64,000 bases of DNA from Falciphora oryzae (Eukaryota; Ascomycota; Sordariomycetes; Magnaporthales; Magnaporthaceae), in contig JNVV01000084.1 in the NCBI GenBank assembly GCA_000733355.1, positions 15,264-79,263 of the forward strand, in the 5' to 3' direction. Shown here piece by piece: positions 20,067 to 30,657 of this stretch. The notes under the pieces are model-generated. The model saw only the letters and a list, made by a program, of their open reading frames with translations. It was not told the DNA's origin and made no database searches. Position numbers and translations under genes: made by a program. Numbering within the stretch: the stretch's first letter is position 1; every line of letters starts with the position of its first letter.

Positions 20067-21110
20067 ATGAGGGCCGCCTTTTATTAGGTGTTAAAACGCT
20101 TATTGCGCTCGATACGCAAATCCCAATAGGTTTTAATCAAGTAGGCGTCGTTTACGAGTGCGGCTTTTTAAGGGTTAACGATTTGTAAAATTCCCTTTCT
20201 GTTAATGCCATCTGCTTTTAAACGGTTGGAGAGCTGATTTAAGCGGCGCCTTTTAGCGTATTTATATTCCCTTATCCACTTACGGAAAATGCGGTTTTTA
20301 GTTTAAAGGTTTTTGCTACGGAGGCGCCTCCTTTTAACGCGTTACAAACGGGCACGGTTAGTAGCGTTATTAATCGCCCGCAAACGACCGTTATAAGCCG
20401 TGATCGGGCCAAGCCGGGATACCAACTTATTAAAGCCTCGTTGGTACTTACGGCGTACCTCGTCCTCGTTGCGTTGCCGCAATTTTTCGATAGCGCGGGC
20501 GCTTGCAAATATCGACGCGTGCGTTGCTTTTTTGATTTTGGAAAAAACGTACAGTATCGTTAGCGAAACCGGCCGGCCGCTACGCAGGTTAGAATGTAAA
20601 CGTTTTTTAAGCCAATTTTCGTAGGGAATAATCTCGCGAAGGTTAAGGGAAAGAATCGTAATTTCGGGCTAGTTGGTAGCTATAAAGGGCGGTAAAGGCG
20701 TCGTAAAGGAAAGGTTAATAGGAGGGTCGCGATCCGGCTCGTTAAAGGGAACTACAAGGCGGTCGCGGATTTCGTAGCCGGTTAATTAATTTGTAGCGTT
20801 AAATATAAAAGCGGCTTTTTCTTTAATTACGGCTTTGTTAGTTACAAAGGTTAACGGATTTTTAAGTTAATTAAGCACAACCTTTGGGCGAAAAGGTACC
20901 AACCCGCATTTAACCCAGGCGTTTTTTACGGTACTAACTTTAAAGGCGCGCGACCGCATAAACTTTAATTTGTTAAAAAAAATCGAACCGGTTATAATCA
21001 ACGGCGCTGTATTAAATCCGATTTGCAAAATCTCGTTAATGCGCCGCTTTATAGGCAAAAAAAATACCGACGTTAAAAGGCTGCTATTAATATTCGGAGG
21101 TCAAATCGGG
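20067..21110 (-). mobile_element. pogo-like DDE transposase remnant, 5'-truncated
   Basis: Minus-strand fragments match the second half of fungal pogo/Fot-type transposases. Near 21095 QPFNVGIFFAYKAA resembles the HLLQPLDVGxF block that follows the catalytic core. At about 20940-20867 is FKVSTVKNAWVKCGLVPFRP, the conserved NAWxxxGLxPF block. Downstream, basic sequence (RLRAINNATNRARL, RIFRKWIREYKYAKRRR) matches the usual C-terminal tail. The DNA-binding half and the Asp residues are missing, and frames shift and stop repeatedly. Ty3-1 inserted into its 3' part. Confidence 0.75.
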
Positions 21111-21414
21111 GATTTGCAGCGCAGTCACAGTGGCCAGCAGGGTCTCGGTTAGTTGGATTGGGCCCTGACAGGCGCTATAAATAGCGCTGTCGGGGCCCCA
21201 AGCTTAGTTGGTGGAACAGGCTTGTATTGCAGTTGAGGGGCGCCAACAATCGCTTCCCTCATATACCCACCGACATCAATCCCGCGGGTTCTCCGCCGTG
21301 GGGGCTTCCGGTACCGCGAGCGATTTTCCGAAAAATTATTTTGTATGGGATTTCCAAAAAATCGACCCACGGCTACCAAACCCATCTCCGCGTTGGGCCT
21401 CCAATTTTGACTTC

Positions 21415-21865
21415 ACCTTCCCCCCGAAAAATTTTCCTGTCGGACCCACTGTTAGTGGCCGCTAAGGAATCCCGGCCATTTTGGTAGTGGTGCCACCAAA
21501 AATGAGCCGGCAGCACAACAGGGTCTAACAGGCCATTTGGCTTTGTCTGACCCGCGTTCTCCGACTCCTTTCAACAACGACGTCGGCAACGCAACTGGGC
21601 CAAAAGAGCAGAGAATGGCTGGCAAAGGTATGCGGGTGCCTATTGCCAGTCGAGGGGAAGGCCTGCACCCTATCGCCCAGGGCGCGCTTCGCGCGCGCCG
21701 AAACCTTCGACAATCGGGTGCTCCAACCTCCGCGCATCACCAGACCGCCCTTCGACTTCCTTTTCGCTTTCGCCTCGCGCACCGAGCCGAACGATTCGAA
21801 CGCACAAGAAGACTGCAGGCCGGAAAGCAGTTAGAACACATTGGACGAATAGCCGGCCCGGCCGC
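21415..21865 (+). repeat. Dispersed repeat family C, copy 1
   Basis: It is the inverted counterpart of 36305-36770 and shares blocks with 37157-37300. Landmarks are CGGACCCACTGTTAGTGG, a hairpin at 21472-21510, AACAGGCCATTTGGCT, TTTCAACAACGACG, GGCAATAGG/CCTATTGCC-type sequence and GAACGCACAAG. It has no credible ORF; the overlapping open frames are by-products of GC-rich sequence. Confidence 0.7.
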
Positions 21866-21879
21866 CGCCGTCCCCCGCC

Positions 21880-21975
21880 ACACACGCGACCCTTTAGGGC
21901 GTACACATACGCGACCCTTTCGGGCGTACACACACGCGACCCTCCCGGTCGTACACACACGCGACTCCTCCTCGG
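21880..21975 (+). repeat. 25-bp minisatellite, about 3.7 units
   Basis: The unit is close to ACACACGCGACCCTTTAGGG followed by CGTAC, with drift between units (TTTAGGG, TTTCGGG, CTCCCGG). It lies between repeats C and A. Confidence 0.85.
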
Positions 21976-22259
21976 TCGACCGCATCCCAACGATACGCAC
22001 GGCGCAAAATTGGCCTGCTTAGGCACGCAAGCTGCCTAAGCACGCACGCGCAAAATTGGCTTAACGCTCGCGCCTCTGTTTGTTGCCACGCGGTAACTAT
22101 ACTGAAGTATAGGTGGTATCGCACGCGCAAGATCTTAACGCGGCTCTATTTGCCAACCGTGAAGTGTTACGAATTGCCGTGCACCACGTTGGCAAGCCGC
22201 GCAGCGTATTCGTTCGATGCGCGATAAACACACAAGGAGCACACAGGGTTGGAATTAGG

Positions 22260-22650
22260 CCCTCCAGCCCCCGAATTTTCTTTCTTTGGCCGGGCCCAGG
22301 GGGGGACTATTGCGGTACCTCCCCGACCAAACCCGGCCGTACTCTATTTCCGGCACCTTGCCGGCCGACTGCTTTTCTCTACCACCAACAGCAGCGCTCA
22401 CAGCGCCCCGGCGTTTATTCGCCCCTTCTTTTACCGATTGCCCGCTCACTAACAAGGAGCGCCGGAATGCGGCCCGAACTCCGTGTGCCTTGGGCTTGCC
22501 CCATGGTTTGATTTGTTAGCCGCCTCGATAGCAACATATAGCCTAGTGTCAAGCTTAGGTAGCGCTAGCACGTCGTATGCCCCCTGTGAGGCAGGGACTG
22601 GTAAATCCCGATATTCCGACGTTAAATATACTCACTCACTCTCTCTGCGC
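22260..22650 (+). repeat. Dispersed repeat family A, copy 3
   Basis: Shares with the other copies the GGGCCCAGGGGGG start, GCCGGCCGACTGC, the CTTAGGTAGCGCTAGCACGT block and the box-B-like GGTAAATCCCGA. It ends in a short imperfect CT tract at about 22630-22647. Confidence 0.75.
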
Positions 22651-22754
22651 TAGCATTCCGCAGCCCCTTTGCGGGCCACCACGATGCAGTCGCTCCAACC
22701 TGCGTCCATTACCTGCAACTCCGGGCTGTTGGGTTCACCGACGTTTCCTACATC

Positions 22755-23077
22755 NNNNNNNNNNNNNNNNNNNNNNNNNNNNNNNNNNNNNNNNNNNNNN
22801 NNNNNNNNNNNNNNNNNNNNNNNNNNNNNNNNNNNNNNNNNNNNNNNNNNNNNNNNNNNNNNNNNNNNNNNNNNNNNNNNNNNNNNNNNNNNNNNNNNNN
22901 NNNNNNNNNNNNNNNNNNNNNNNNNNNNNNNNNNNNNNNNNNNNNNNNNNNNNNNNNNNNNNNNNNNNNNNNNNNNNNNNNNNNNNNNNNNNNNNNNNNN
23001 NNNNNNNNNNNNNNNNNNNNNNNNNNNNNNNNNNNNNNNNNNNNNNNNNNNNNNNNNNNNNNNNNNNNNNNNNNNNN
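22755..23077. other. Assembly gap (323 N)
   Basis: A run of N. It removes the C-terminal half of the methyltransferase gene. Confidence 1.
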
Positions 23078-23514
23078 CCAGAGGCCGCGCGCCCGCGGGT
23101 AGAACAGCGAGTCGCCGGCGTCGCGCGCGCCAGGATCCCGCCGGGCCGGAGCACGCGCCGCGCCTCGGCCATGGCGCGCTCGGCCTGGCCGGGGCCCGTC
23201 AGGTTCACAAAGGCCTGGCTGGCGTAGACGACGTCGAAGCAGCCGTCCGGGAAGGGGAGACCGGCCGGGTCCAGCACGTCGGCGACCAGAGGGCTGACCT
23301 TGGCGGCGTATGCGGGCGGCAGGTCGGCGACGGCGCGGCGGCGCGTCACGGCCACGCTGGCCTCGGAGACGTCAACAGCCGTGACGGAGCGCACGAGCAG
23401 CGAGAAGCCCACGGTGATGCTGCCGTGCCCGCAGCCGATGTCGAGCAGGTCATGCCATGGCTGCAGGTGGGGGAGGAGGTGCGCGGCCTCGCTTTGCGCG
23501 GTGCGGACGTCCAT
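23078..23514 (-). CDS. Class I SAM-dependent methyltransferase, 3' part lost in gap
   Basis: From the ATG at 23512-23514 (MDVRTAQSEAAHLLPHL) the protein shows motif I, LLDIGCGHGSITVGFS, where SAM binds. Then come VTAVDVSE (acidic residue at the end of strand 2), PFPDGCFDVVYASQ (motif IV region) and EARRVLRPGGIL (post-motif helix and strand). This matches UbiE/COQ5-like small-molecule methyltransferases; the substrate cannot be told. Next to the gap the family-like continuation ARDAGDSLFYPRARGLW is in another frame, one base lost in a GCGCGCG run near 23130. An upstream frame runs back through the GT microsatellite but is unlikely to be coding. Confidence 0.85.
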
Positions 23515-23573
23515 GGATCTGGGGGCGGCGTCGGTGTGGCCTATGCGGCAGTCGTTGATTCCGGCGCATTTGC

Positions 23574-23576
<3 letters not shown>

Positions 23577-23606
<30 letters not shown>
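23577..23606 (+). repeat. (GT)15 microsatellite
   Basis: A perfect dinucleotide run about 60 bp upstream of the methyltransferase start, on the 5' side of that gene. Confidence 0.95.
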
Positions 23607-23608
<2 letters not shown>

Positions 23609-23659
23609 TCCTTTTTTTCGGTGGTGGCGTGTGATGCGCCGCCACCGACATAAAACAAC

Positions 23660-26460
23660 AGGTATACGTGGAGAGCTAATACTCCCAGGGCGGCCGTTTC
23701 GTTCCGCCAAGCGCACGGTGGTGCAGCCGGGCCCGCAGTCCATGTCGAGCCGGTGGACGTTGGCTGGGGGGAAAACCGGTTTTCTGCCCGGTCGTCGCCG
23801 CAGTGGCCTCAGATTGAGTCAAGTCACTTTCTTGGTGGACGAGGTTCCTGCGCCGAAAAGCTGCCTAGTACATAGCTTAAAAAGGCTCATAAAAACATTC
23901 AGTTAAAAAAGATTCTATTTGGAGACGATTAGGCAGCTGGAAACCACACAGGACTGCACGCGGGCCCGAGACTTTCCAAACACCCAGACAAAGTCAGTTG
24001 GCCCCGGCATTGCCCGCACAGCGTCTATTTCCGGATGTCCTAACCAGGCGGTCCCGAGCAAGTCCGGCCCGCGCCATAAAGCGGCCTTTCTTCGTCGGGG
24101 TCGAGAAGGCCAGCAGGGTCTGCTCTGCTAGCGAGTACATACCTGGGTGGGACTTTGCTGAGCCATCTCCTGAGCACGCGGCCTCCCAGGCCCCGTCGGC
24201 CCTGTCGACCCGGAGCTCAGAAAGGCGGCTGTACCAGTGCCGGACCTCGCTCGCAACATCGGCATGGTGACGGCGACGCCGCCAGAGCCTATGCGGAAAG
24301 CAGGCGGCAAAATCTTAGTCCTATGCCGTCTACTCTGCAGGGCCGAAAAGCCGCGAGGGCCGAGTGGGGAACTGTCAGGAGGCAGAGCAGACAAGATCAA
24401 TAGCGAAGCTGCTCGCATGGCCAGAAGCTGTGGAAAGTGGTGAAGCTAGGATTGCCTAGATATATGCGTCGTCGCTGACGGTGACGCCAAGCGCCATGTG
24501 GATTTCGGCGAAAGCGCGCAACCACGGCTTGGCACTCCAGTCATGAATTCCCCGCCTCACGCCGGCCGGCTGGTACGCGACTTTGCTCTGACACCAGGCA
24601 GCACCCGGCAGCCGCATGGCAAATGGTAGTCGTGCAAGGTGCTTTGCCCCGCGTCGTGCACCGCGTCGTTGATGCGCATAGACTCGCTCGTCTTGGTGCT
24701 GGCCGTGGCCCGCGTCAGGGACAATACAAAATACCTGACACTATCAACGGATAAAAGGCTAGGAGAGGCGCATTTGTACGAGGAGACGCGCGAATCGCAC
24801 AAGTGTGTGACTGCCCCCAGGCTCCAGGCGCCAACGATGGTGTGGGTGAGTTACTGTTTGGGAAGCTGGAGTTTGCGGACAGGAACACGGATGTGACATT
24901 CCTGTGTAACGGAGCCGCTACTTGTCGGAAAGGTCAGAATCAAGGGAAACAAGACGACCTGCGTTTGAAGGATGATCTTGCTGACCATGGTGATTAGGTG
25001 ATTGGAACCAACAAAGCAAAACAAATTGTAGCACCGGGTCTCGAGACAATTATAAAAGCACTATTTACGGGCCGGGGAAAAGCCAAATTACATAGAATTG
25101 GAACGGTGGGAGCAATACAAAGCAACAGGCGTTTTTTTTTTTTTTTTTTTTTGCCAACTCGACATCCCTCCTGTCTTAGCCACTGGCTACTTAAAGGCAT
25201 AGTTTGAGTAGGAGAGACTCTAGGATGGATCTGCTGGGGGTAGAGAAACGAGCTGGAAGCCTCGTGGCAGCCTCACCTGGCAAGCTTTTCCAAAGGTGGT
25301 GAAACAGACGAGACGAGCTCCTGGTTTGCAGTACCTGTCAGTGCTTTGTCAGAGAAGTCAGCTAGCCATCGGTTCGTCGGGCCAAGATTGTCCCAGGCAA
25401 ATCCTTTGTAAGGAATGGAACAATTAACGCTGCTTTGTCCAACCAGCCACCTACCTAAACTCTACGTCACACATCAACCGTAAAATAATGGCAATGCCTC
25501 ATTTGCAGCGATAGCTTGGGGGATAATGGGAAAAAGGCAGTGAGGGAGACAAAGGATATTTGCAGGGCTAGATGTCCAAGATGTCGGGTTATTAAGTAGC
25601 TGGCCATTGCAACAAAGAGCTGAACGTTATGGTATGGCAAAGAATCTCTTGCCTAGTGACTGACGGCTCGCATCCTCGTCATGGTCTCGATCTCACCGAG
25701 GCGTCAGGGGTGGAATCAGGGGCTTGCTACGTAAAATATCACCTCAAATCGCCGGTGCTCTCCCACCCACTAGTAGCAAAATGGCGGACACAGGCCCGCG
25801 CCGAATGCCATTCCGGGGCCGCAGCGGCAATCCAGTGCCGGTCCCGGTCACCCTACGTGTCGAGCACGCGCGCCAGGATCCGGACGGCGAGCTGGGCTGG
25901 TGGCTCCAAGGCGCAAACAGGAGGAGAGTAAGAACCCATATTGGCAGCTGGCGCGTCGTGGTTCGGCCGCATGCGGCTGTCTCGGGTGGGAGGAGCGAAA
26001 TGGGGAAGTGAGAAGGCGGTTGGGGAGGTGGTGGAAGGGCTGCGAGGGCCGCGTCTGCTCGTCACACAGAGGGCTCGTTCCGAGGGCAACAGTAGGCGGC
26101 GGAGGCGAGATTGAAACAGCACAAGATGCTTGTCGCTGGGCAGTATTCGGGAGTTGCACGCGTGTGTGTATTTCGTGGGAACAGGAGGCAAGCAAAAGCG
26201 ATATCAACACTAGCCCCAAGGTCCAATTTCCATCTTGTGGTTTGCGGCTCAATTGGCCCAAATTGAACCCGCGTCTCCAGGTGGGTCTGGGCCACTGACA
26301 CATGCGTCCCTGCCCCACTCACTCGTGCCGCGACAGACCCTAGCCAACGGCCCGCCACGTGCTTGTTCCCCTGAGCCGGGTGTCTATTGAGCCCCCACGC
26401 CTGGCGAGGATGGTCGCTGCTGGCAGTGCGGCGTAAGGGGCTACCACGTGGCTGGCAGGC
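23660..26460. other. 2.8 kb with no supported gene
   Basis: Open frames up to about 150 codons occur on both strands but show no domain, signal peptide or splice signals that join them. A run of about 20 T lies at 25133-25152. Part may be promoter of the methyltransferase gene (above 23514). Confidence 0.4.
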
Positions 26461-26461
26461 G

Positions 26462-26716
26462 GACTAAAATAAAACGTGCACCTCTGCGCTGCAGCACCTA
26501 CACCCCTTGTACAAATAGGCTGGCAAAACACAACAAAAGGGATTAATTTACAGCTATTTTTTTTTTCTTGCAACTACTGCATAGTTAAAATACTCGATAT
26601 CTATATTTTAAACCTTTATTTTTTTTTCCGTTTACGGATGTGCAGGAGGGTTGGCATTGGTTGTGTTGTTTGAAGGGAAAAATTGATGTGGGCCAAGGTG
26701 CACGTTTTATTTAGTC
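26462..26716. mobile_element. MITE candidate with 21-bp terminal inverted repeats
   Basis: Left end GACTAAAATAAAACGTGCAC (continuing CT) at 26462-26483 and right end AGGTGCACGTTTTATTTAGT (then C) at 26696-26716 are inverted copies with one indel. The 210-bp interior is AT-rich and non-coding. The 11-mer ACGTGGCTGGC occurs directly outside both ends (26446-26456 and 26718-26728), six bases from the left terminus and one from the right. Confidence 0.6.
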
Positions 26717-26728
26717 TACGTGGCTGGC

Positions 26729-27627
26729 TGCCTCCAGGGGCGGCCTTGGTCGAAAAAAGCCGATGTCTTCTCTCGAAAGGATTCCCTTGGAGATCCGAAC
26801 TTGTCTAGGCACCTTCCCAATAATCACCTGTCCCTGCCCACATGACCACCAAGCCCGTTCACGAAAAAGAAAATCCAGAAGCCGGTGTTACCTGTGCCAA
26901 AACATGGGAAAATGCACGACGGGGTGCAAACTCGGATAAAAGCATCTGGGCACACGTGCTGCCGTATCACCCTGGGACTTGTATCGCCCCGTCCGCTGGG
27001 ACACGAGAAGAGATTCATGTGCCTGTATTCGCCATCACAGATACTGCGAGCAGCCGCTACTGTTCCGCATCGTATACAATTGGCCGCAGCCCCTGGGTTC
27101 CAAGTGGTGGCAGGTGGCATGTGCGTTTTCCCACCCGCTTTCTCCGACCACTTCAGCTGGGAGGTGTTGAGCCGGGGTACGTCCCTGAATGCTCCCGCAT
27201 TTTTGACCGCTCGTTGCAGACCGCGAGCTATAGGCTGTTCTCCTCAGACGCTAGAGTGGTGTGTACAGTGACGTCGGCAGCGGTAATAATCACTTCTTCA
27301 CAGGCGACTGGCATCAGTGCGTTACACAGCATACGCTAACAGGGCTCCGCGGCAGCATATTGGCTCCTGGCCGGTCTGCCCGCTGCCGGGGCCCTGCAGG
27401 TGCAGCAGCAAGCAGATGCCCAAATGAACGCCTAAACGTGATGCCGTGGAGCTCAACCCCTTGGCGAAAATGGTAATGCTCGTTTGGTACAGAGAGATAG
27501 AGTTGTTGCCCCAGGCCGCCAGCCCCTCCGAGTACCGGAGCAGTCCTCGTTGAGCCATGTCGTGCATCATCTCGGCGTGCTTCTCTTCTTCTTCGTTCTT
27601 ACCAATGTCTCCTCACCGCCTTCCCCG
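26729..27627. other. Upstream region of the SIM-protein gene
   Basis: An open frame at 26842-27339 (+) has no recognisable content. The last 150 bp before 27628 are pyrimidine-rich (CTTCTCTTCTTCTTCG), typical of fungal promoters and 5' UTRs. Confidence 0.35.
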
Positions 27628-28467
27628 ATGGACTCGCTAAAAGAGCCCGTCAGGCCCACGACACCTCCCGTTCGAGCACCCAGCCGCCACCATCGACCCC
27701 GCTTCAAAGTACCCGAGGCTTACCTTTCTCGTGCCCGGCAAACGAGAGCTCTCCATGAACCATCCACTCCCCGCGCCGTTTCGACGCCCGAAGGTAGCCC
27801 TCTGGGGCGCGACATTACCGTCATCGATCTGACGGGCGAAGAAGATGAGGTGGCGCCTGACAACCCAGCTGGCTTCGACGGAAGCGAGCTCATCCAGGCG
27901 GAAACCCCAAGAACGCCGGGGCGAAGGCTTGGAGGCCCGCGTCGGGATGGTCGTGAACAAGGAGAGGACCCGCCCCGGAAAAGGAGGCTGGTAGTCAAAA
28001 CATCTCGCCCTCTCCTGTCGCCACCCCCTTCGTCTTTGCCATCCTCTTCTGCGCCGCCCGGATTCTCGCTGCCCTCATCCCCCTCGCCGCCCGCCAAGGG
28101 CGACTCTCCGCAAGCAATTCACAGGAAATACGTCGAGGCGAGGAACGCATGGTACGAGTCTCAAGCACCCGGCTCCCGGACCGACCCGCAGTATCGCAGG
28201 TCCGCAGGCCTTCCTGCAGGGTACAGCAAGGCAAGCTTCCGCTGGTGTCGCGACTGGAAACAAATGGGGGAGCGCTGCACCAGCCCGGCCGGACCCACCA
28301 GGGAATGGACCGAGGAAGAGATGGTGGCCTACTTGGATTGGGACAAGGCAGAGGACGAGCGCGTCCAAGCCATTGTTGACAGCATGGGAGACGCGATCCG
28401 CGGGCACAGAGGAATGGGGTACATTTGGGATATGGTAGAAGCAGACCGTCGCCGCAACCAACTGTGA
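27628..28467 (+). CDS. Unknown protein with SUMO-interacting motif
   Basis: A single exon of 279 residues from the ATG at 27628 (context CCCGATGG); the frame is open further upstream but that part is low-complexity. Around residue 65 is DITVIDLTGEEDEV: a hydrophobic VIDLT core followed by acids, a textbook SUMO-interacting motif. A Pro/Ser-rich disordered middle follows (PPPSSLPSSSAPPGFSLP), with a basic patch PRKRRLVV that may be a nuclear signal. The C-terminal 95 residues look folded and helical (HRKYVEARNAWYESQ, WCRDWKQMGERC, REWTEEEMVAYLDWDKAEDE). This C-terminal block recalls uncharacterised proteins of other filamentous fungi. Function unknown; a nuclear SUMO-binding role is inference. 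Confidence 0.75.
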   Translation: MDSLKEPVRPTTPPVRAPSRHHRPRFKVPEAYLSRARQTRALHEPSTPRAVSTPEGSPLGRDITVIDLTGEEDEVAPDNPAGFDGSELIQAETPRTPGRRLGGPRRDGREQGEDPPRKRRLVVKTSRPLLSPPPSSLPSSSAPPGFSLPSSPSPPAKGDSPQAIHRKYVEARNAWYESQAPGSRTDPQYRRSAGLPAGYSKASFRWCRDWKQMGERCTSPAGPTREWTEEEMVAYLDWDKAEDERVQAIVDSMGDAIRGHRGMGYIWDMVEADRRRNQL

Positions 28468-28674
28468 GAAGGTGCAAGTCAAGTTGTATGCGATTCACTT
28501 GGCATCGTTTTGGGCATTTGCTTTCGGGTTGCGATCGCGCCCTGGGGAATGGGGAATGTAACGGAAATGACCGCAAGTTAAACTTGGATTTATTATTTAT
28601 TTTTACCTGGCATTTGGTAATAAGGAAAAGGAGATGTGCACGAAACTGTAAAAATGAGAAGACGATAAATAAAG

Positions 28675-28790
28675 AAAGGAAAAAAAGGAGAAGAAAAAGA
28701 AGAAGAAGAAAAGCGGAGGAAAGTGGGAAAAGGGCAAATAAAAAGTGGAAAAAAAAGAAAAGAAAGCAGAAGAGAAAGCACTCCACACGG
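28675..28790 (+). repeat. Purine tract (A/G-rich, about 115 bp)
   Basis: Almost pure A and G, including GAAGAAGAAGAAGAA, starting about 200 bp 3' of the SIM-protein gene. The open frames through it (poly-Lys, poly-Phe) are artefacts. Confidence 0.85.
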
Positions 28791-29060
28791 GGAAAACGTT
28801 TGCAGCTTGTCCTTCATTCCATCCACGCCAGCTGATTCCCTCCCCCATTGGTGCCCTCACGCTTCGCCACGTGCTTGCAGCATCGTTCTCGTCGGCGCTT
28901 TCCTGCGTTTCTGGGTTAACGGCTTAGTCCTGCGTTGTATATGTGAGAGGTGTTGATGGGTCGTGGACGTACGCAATTTCGGCGCCGGACAAGCGAGGCA
29001 GACATGGGAGCCGGACCCTCATCAACAACGGCGACGAGGGGCTAATGCGCATGTTTTCTG

Positions 29061-29561
29061 CTACGCCCTGGTAGCTGCAAGCGATGGGGCTCTTGTGGCA
29101 GGAGCCAACATGATGTCAGGTAAGGCAATAGGGCTCATGGTTCTGGGTATCTCACGGTCGAAAAACCAGCAGGGCGCGATAAAAAGCTCGCCGCTGTCCG
29201 TGAGGGTGTCAAAGTCGCCCAGGCAAACGCCAATAGAAACCTCGGTAGGGGAGTGGAAGTCGGGAAGGAAAAAGTACAAGTCGACGACGAGATACCCGAT
29301 GAGGGTGGTGTAAAGGATGAAAAAGATGGTAAAAATATAAAAGAGCGTTTTGAAGAGCCTTTGTATATGGGGCCGTGACTGCCCCCAACGAGATTTTGGA
29401 GGCTGGGGAGGCCGGTGTGTCGTGGGTTGCCTATACCCAAGCGGACGCCGTAGTCTGGGCCGTTGGGGTCCTTGAGGGATACAGCGGTGCTCCCTCCCCT
29501 CGGTATCAAGTGGATAATGGTTGGTTCTAGAGTCGAATGGTGGAAAGCGCAGCAATTCCAT
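29061..29561 (-). CDS. Possible single-pass membrane protein
   Basis: A 166-residue ORF from the ATG at 29559-29561. It holds one strong membrane segment, LFYIFTIFFILYTTLIGYLV, preceded by Arg/Lys-rich sequence and followed by YFFLPDFHSPTEVSIGVCLGD. The N-terminal 70 residues read equally well in another frame (NPRHTGLPSLQNLVGGSHGP), which would join at the run AAAAC near 29353 through a one-base shift. So the true N-terminus is uncertain. No family is recognised. Confidence 0.4.
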   Translation of the reverse strand: MELLRFPPFDSRTNHYPLDTEGREHRCIPQGPQRPRLRRPLGYRQPTTHRPPQPPKSRWGQSRPHIQRLFKTLFYIFTIFFILYTTLIGYLVVDLYFFLPDFHSPTEVSIGVCLGDFDTLTDSGELFIAPCWFFDREIPRTMSPIALPDIMLAPATRAPSLAATRA

Positions 29562-29595
29562 TAATGGATGGAAAGTGAAAAGGTTGTGTTGCCGG

Positions 29596-29668
29596 TGGTG
29601 TTTCCATAATGGTGTTTCCATAATGGTGTTTCCATAATGGTGTTTCCACAATGGTGTTTCAGTAAAAG
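29596..29668 (+). repeat. 14-bp minisatellite, about 5 units
   Basis: Units of TGGTGTTTCCATAA, the last ones diverged (TGGTGTTTCCACAA, TGGTGTTTCAGTAA). It lies just upstream (5') of the possible membrane-protein gene. Confidence 0.9.
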
Positions 29669-29739
29669 TGTTCTGGTGATGGTTTTCTGGCTTTGGTGTT
29701 TTGACGATGGTGTTCTGGCTTCGGATCAGCACGAGGGAA

Positions 29740-30657
29740 AAGACCTTTGACCCTGATCGATTTATAACTCATCGAGAACATGTACGAAGCACCCATCGCT
29801 TCACTCCGCTGCTCGCTGCTACTTTCTTTGTGCAACTTGGTAAGACATCCATTCTAGCGTCCATCGCCGCATTTGGGCGTGCTGCTTTGATCTTTGGCCG
29901 GCTGCGTCAGGAATGAGGGCCGCACAAAGAGTGCTGCTGTAAATAGCTTTCGCCACTCTCCAGCCAAGGAGCTATCATCAGGTCATTCGTTCTTTCATGA
30001 TAAAGTGACAGCCGCGTCGCGTTGCGCTTTCCAACCTCCCAGCCTCGGGGTTACCCAACTTCCCAGCCTAGCCATGACATAGATGCATTGAGGTGGAGAT
30101 GCAGAGGTGCGTTAGGTAGCGTTAGAATGAACTACCTAGGCTGCTGCGGTATCCAACTTGCTGGGGAGAAAAAGGGCCTGTCAGGGGAAGAGCTGGGGGA
30201 AGAGCGGATTCGGCGTTGACCCGGTCATTGATACAAATGTCCCGACAAAAAGAGGAAAAAAATAGAAACAATAAACCGTTTGCACTGCCCCACACCTATC
30301 ATTTCCATTCAGCGCGAACTTCGGCATTCCCCGAAGCATTCCTCGAAATGTCTCACGACCTGCTTTGAGGACAATGGGATCGAAGACTAATACTGGTGTG
30401 CGTGATGCCAGGGGAAGCACCAGGTTTGAGTAGGCGTCGGCGCCTCGGCACAACCAAAGCTAAAACTCGGGCCAGCGAAATCAGAAATGATGGCTTGGTA
30501 ACTCGAAAAGAGGCGCCCCTGACCACGGTGAGGGGGCGGGGCCAGCTTCCTGCGGGGAGGACCGAACCAAACAGCCTGTGGACACCTAGGCGTCTAGTTA
30601 GCAGAGAGAACAGCAGCAATGCAATGGAAGTGCAGGCTCGAAGCTTCGAAAGGCTGG
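29740..30657. other. 0.9 kb with nothing recognised
   Basis: Only short open frames. The last few hundred bases probably form the 3' region of the minus-strand gene ending at 30658. Confidence 0.4.

Noticed and set aside
22577..23658. Large open frames crossing the N gap
   Set aside because: The reading frame through N is meaningless; only the methyltransferase part outside the gap is supported.
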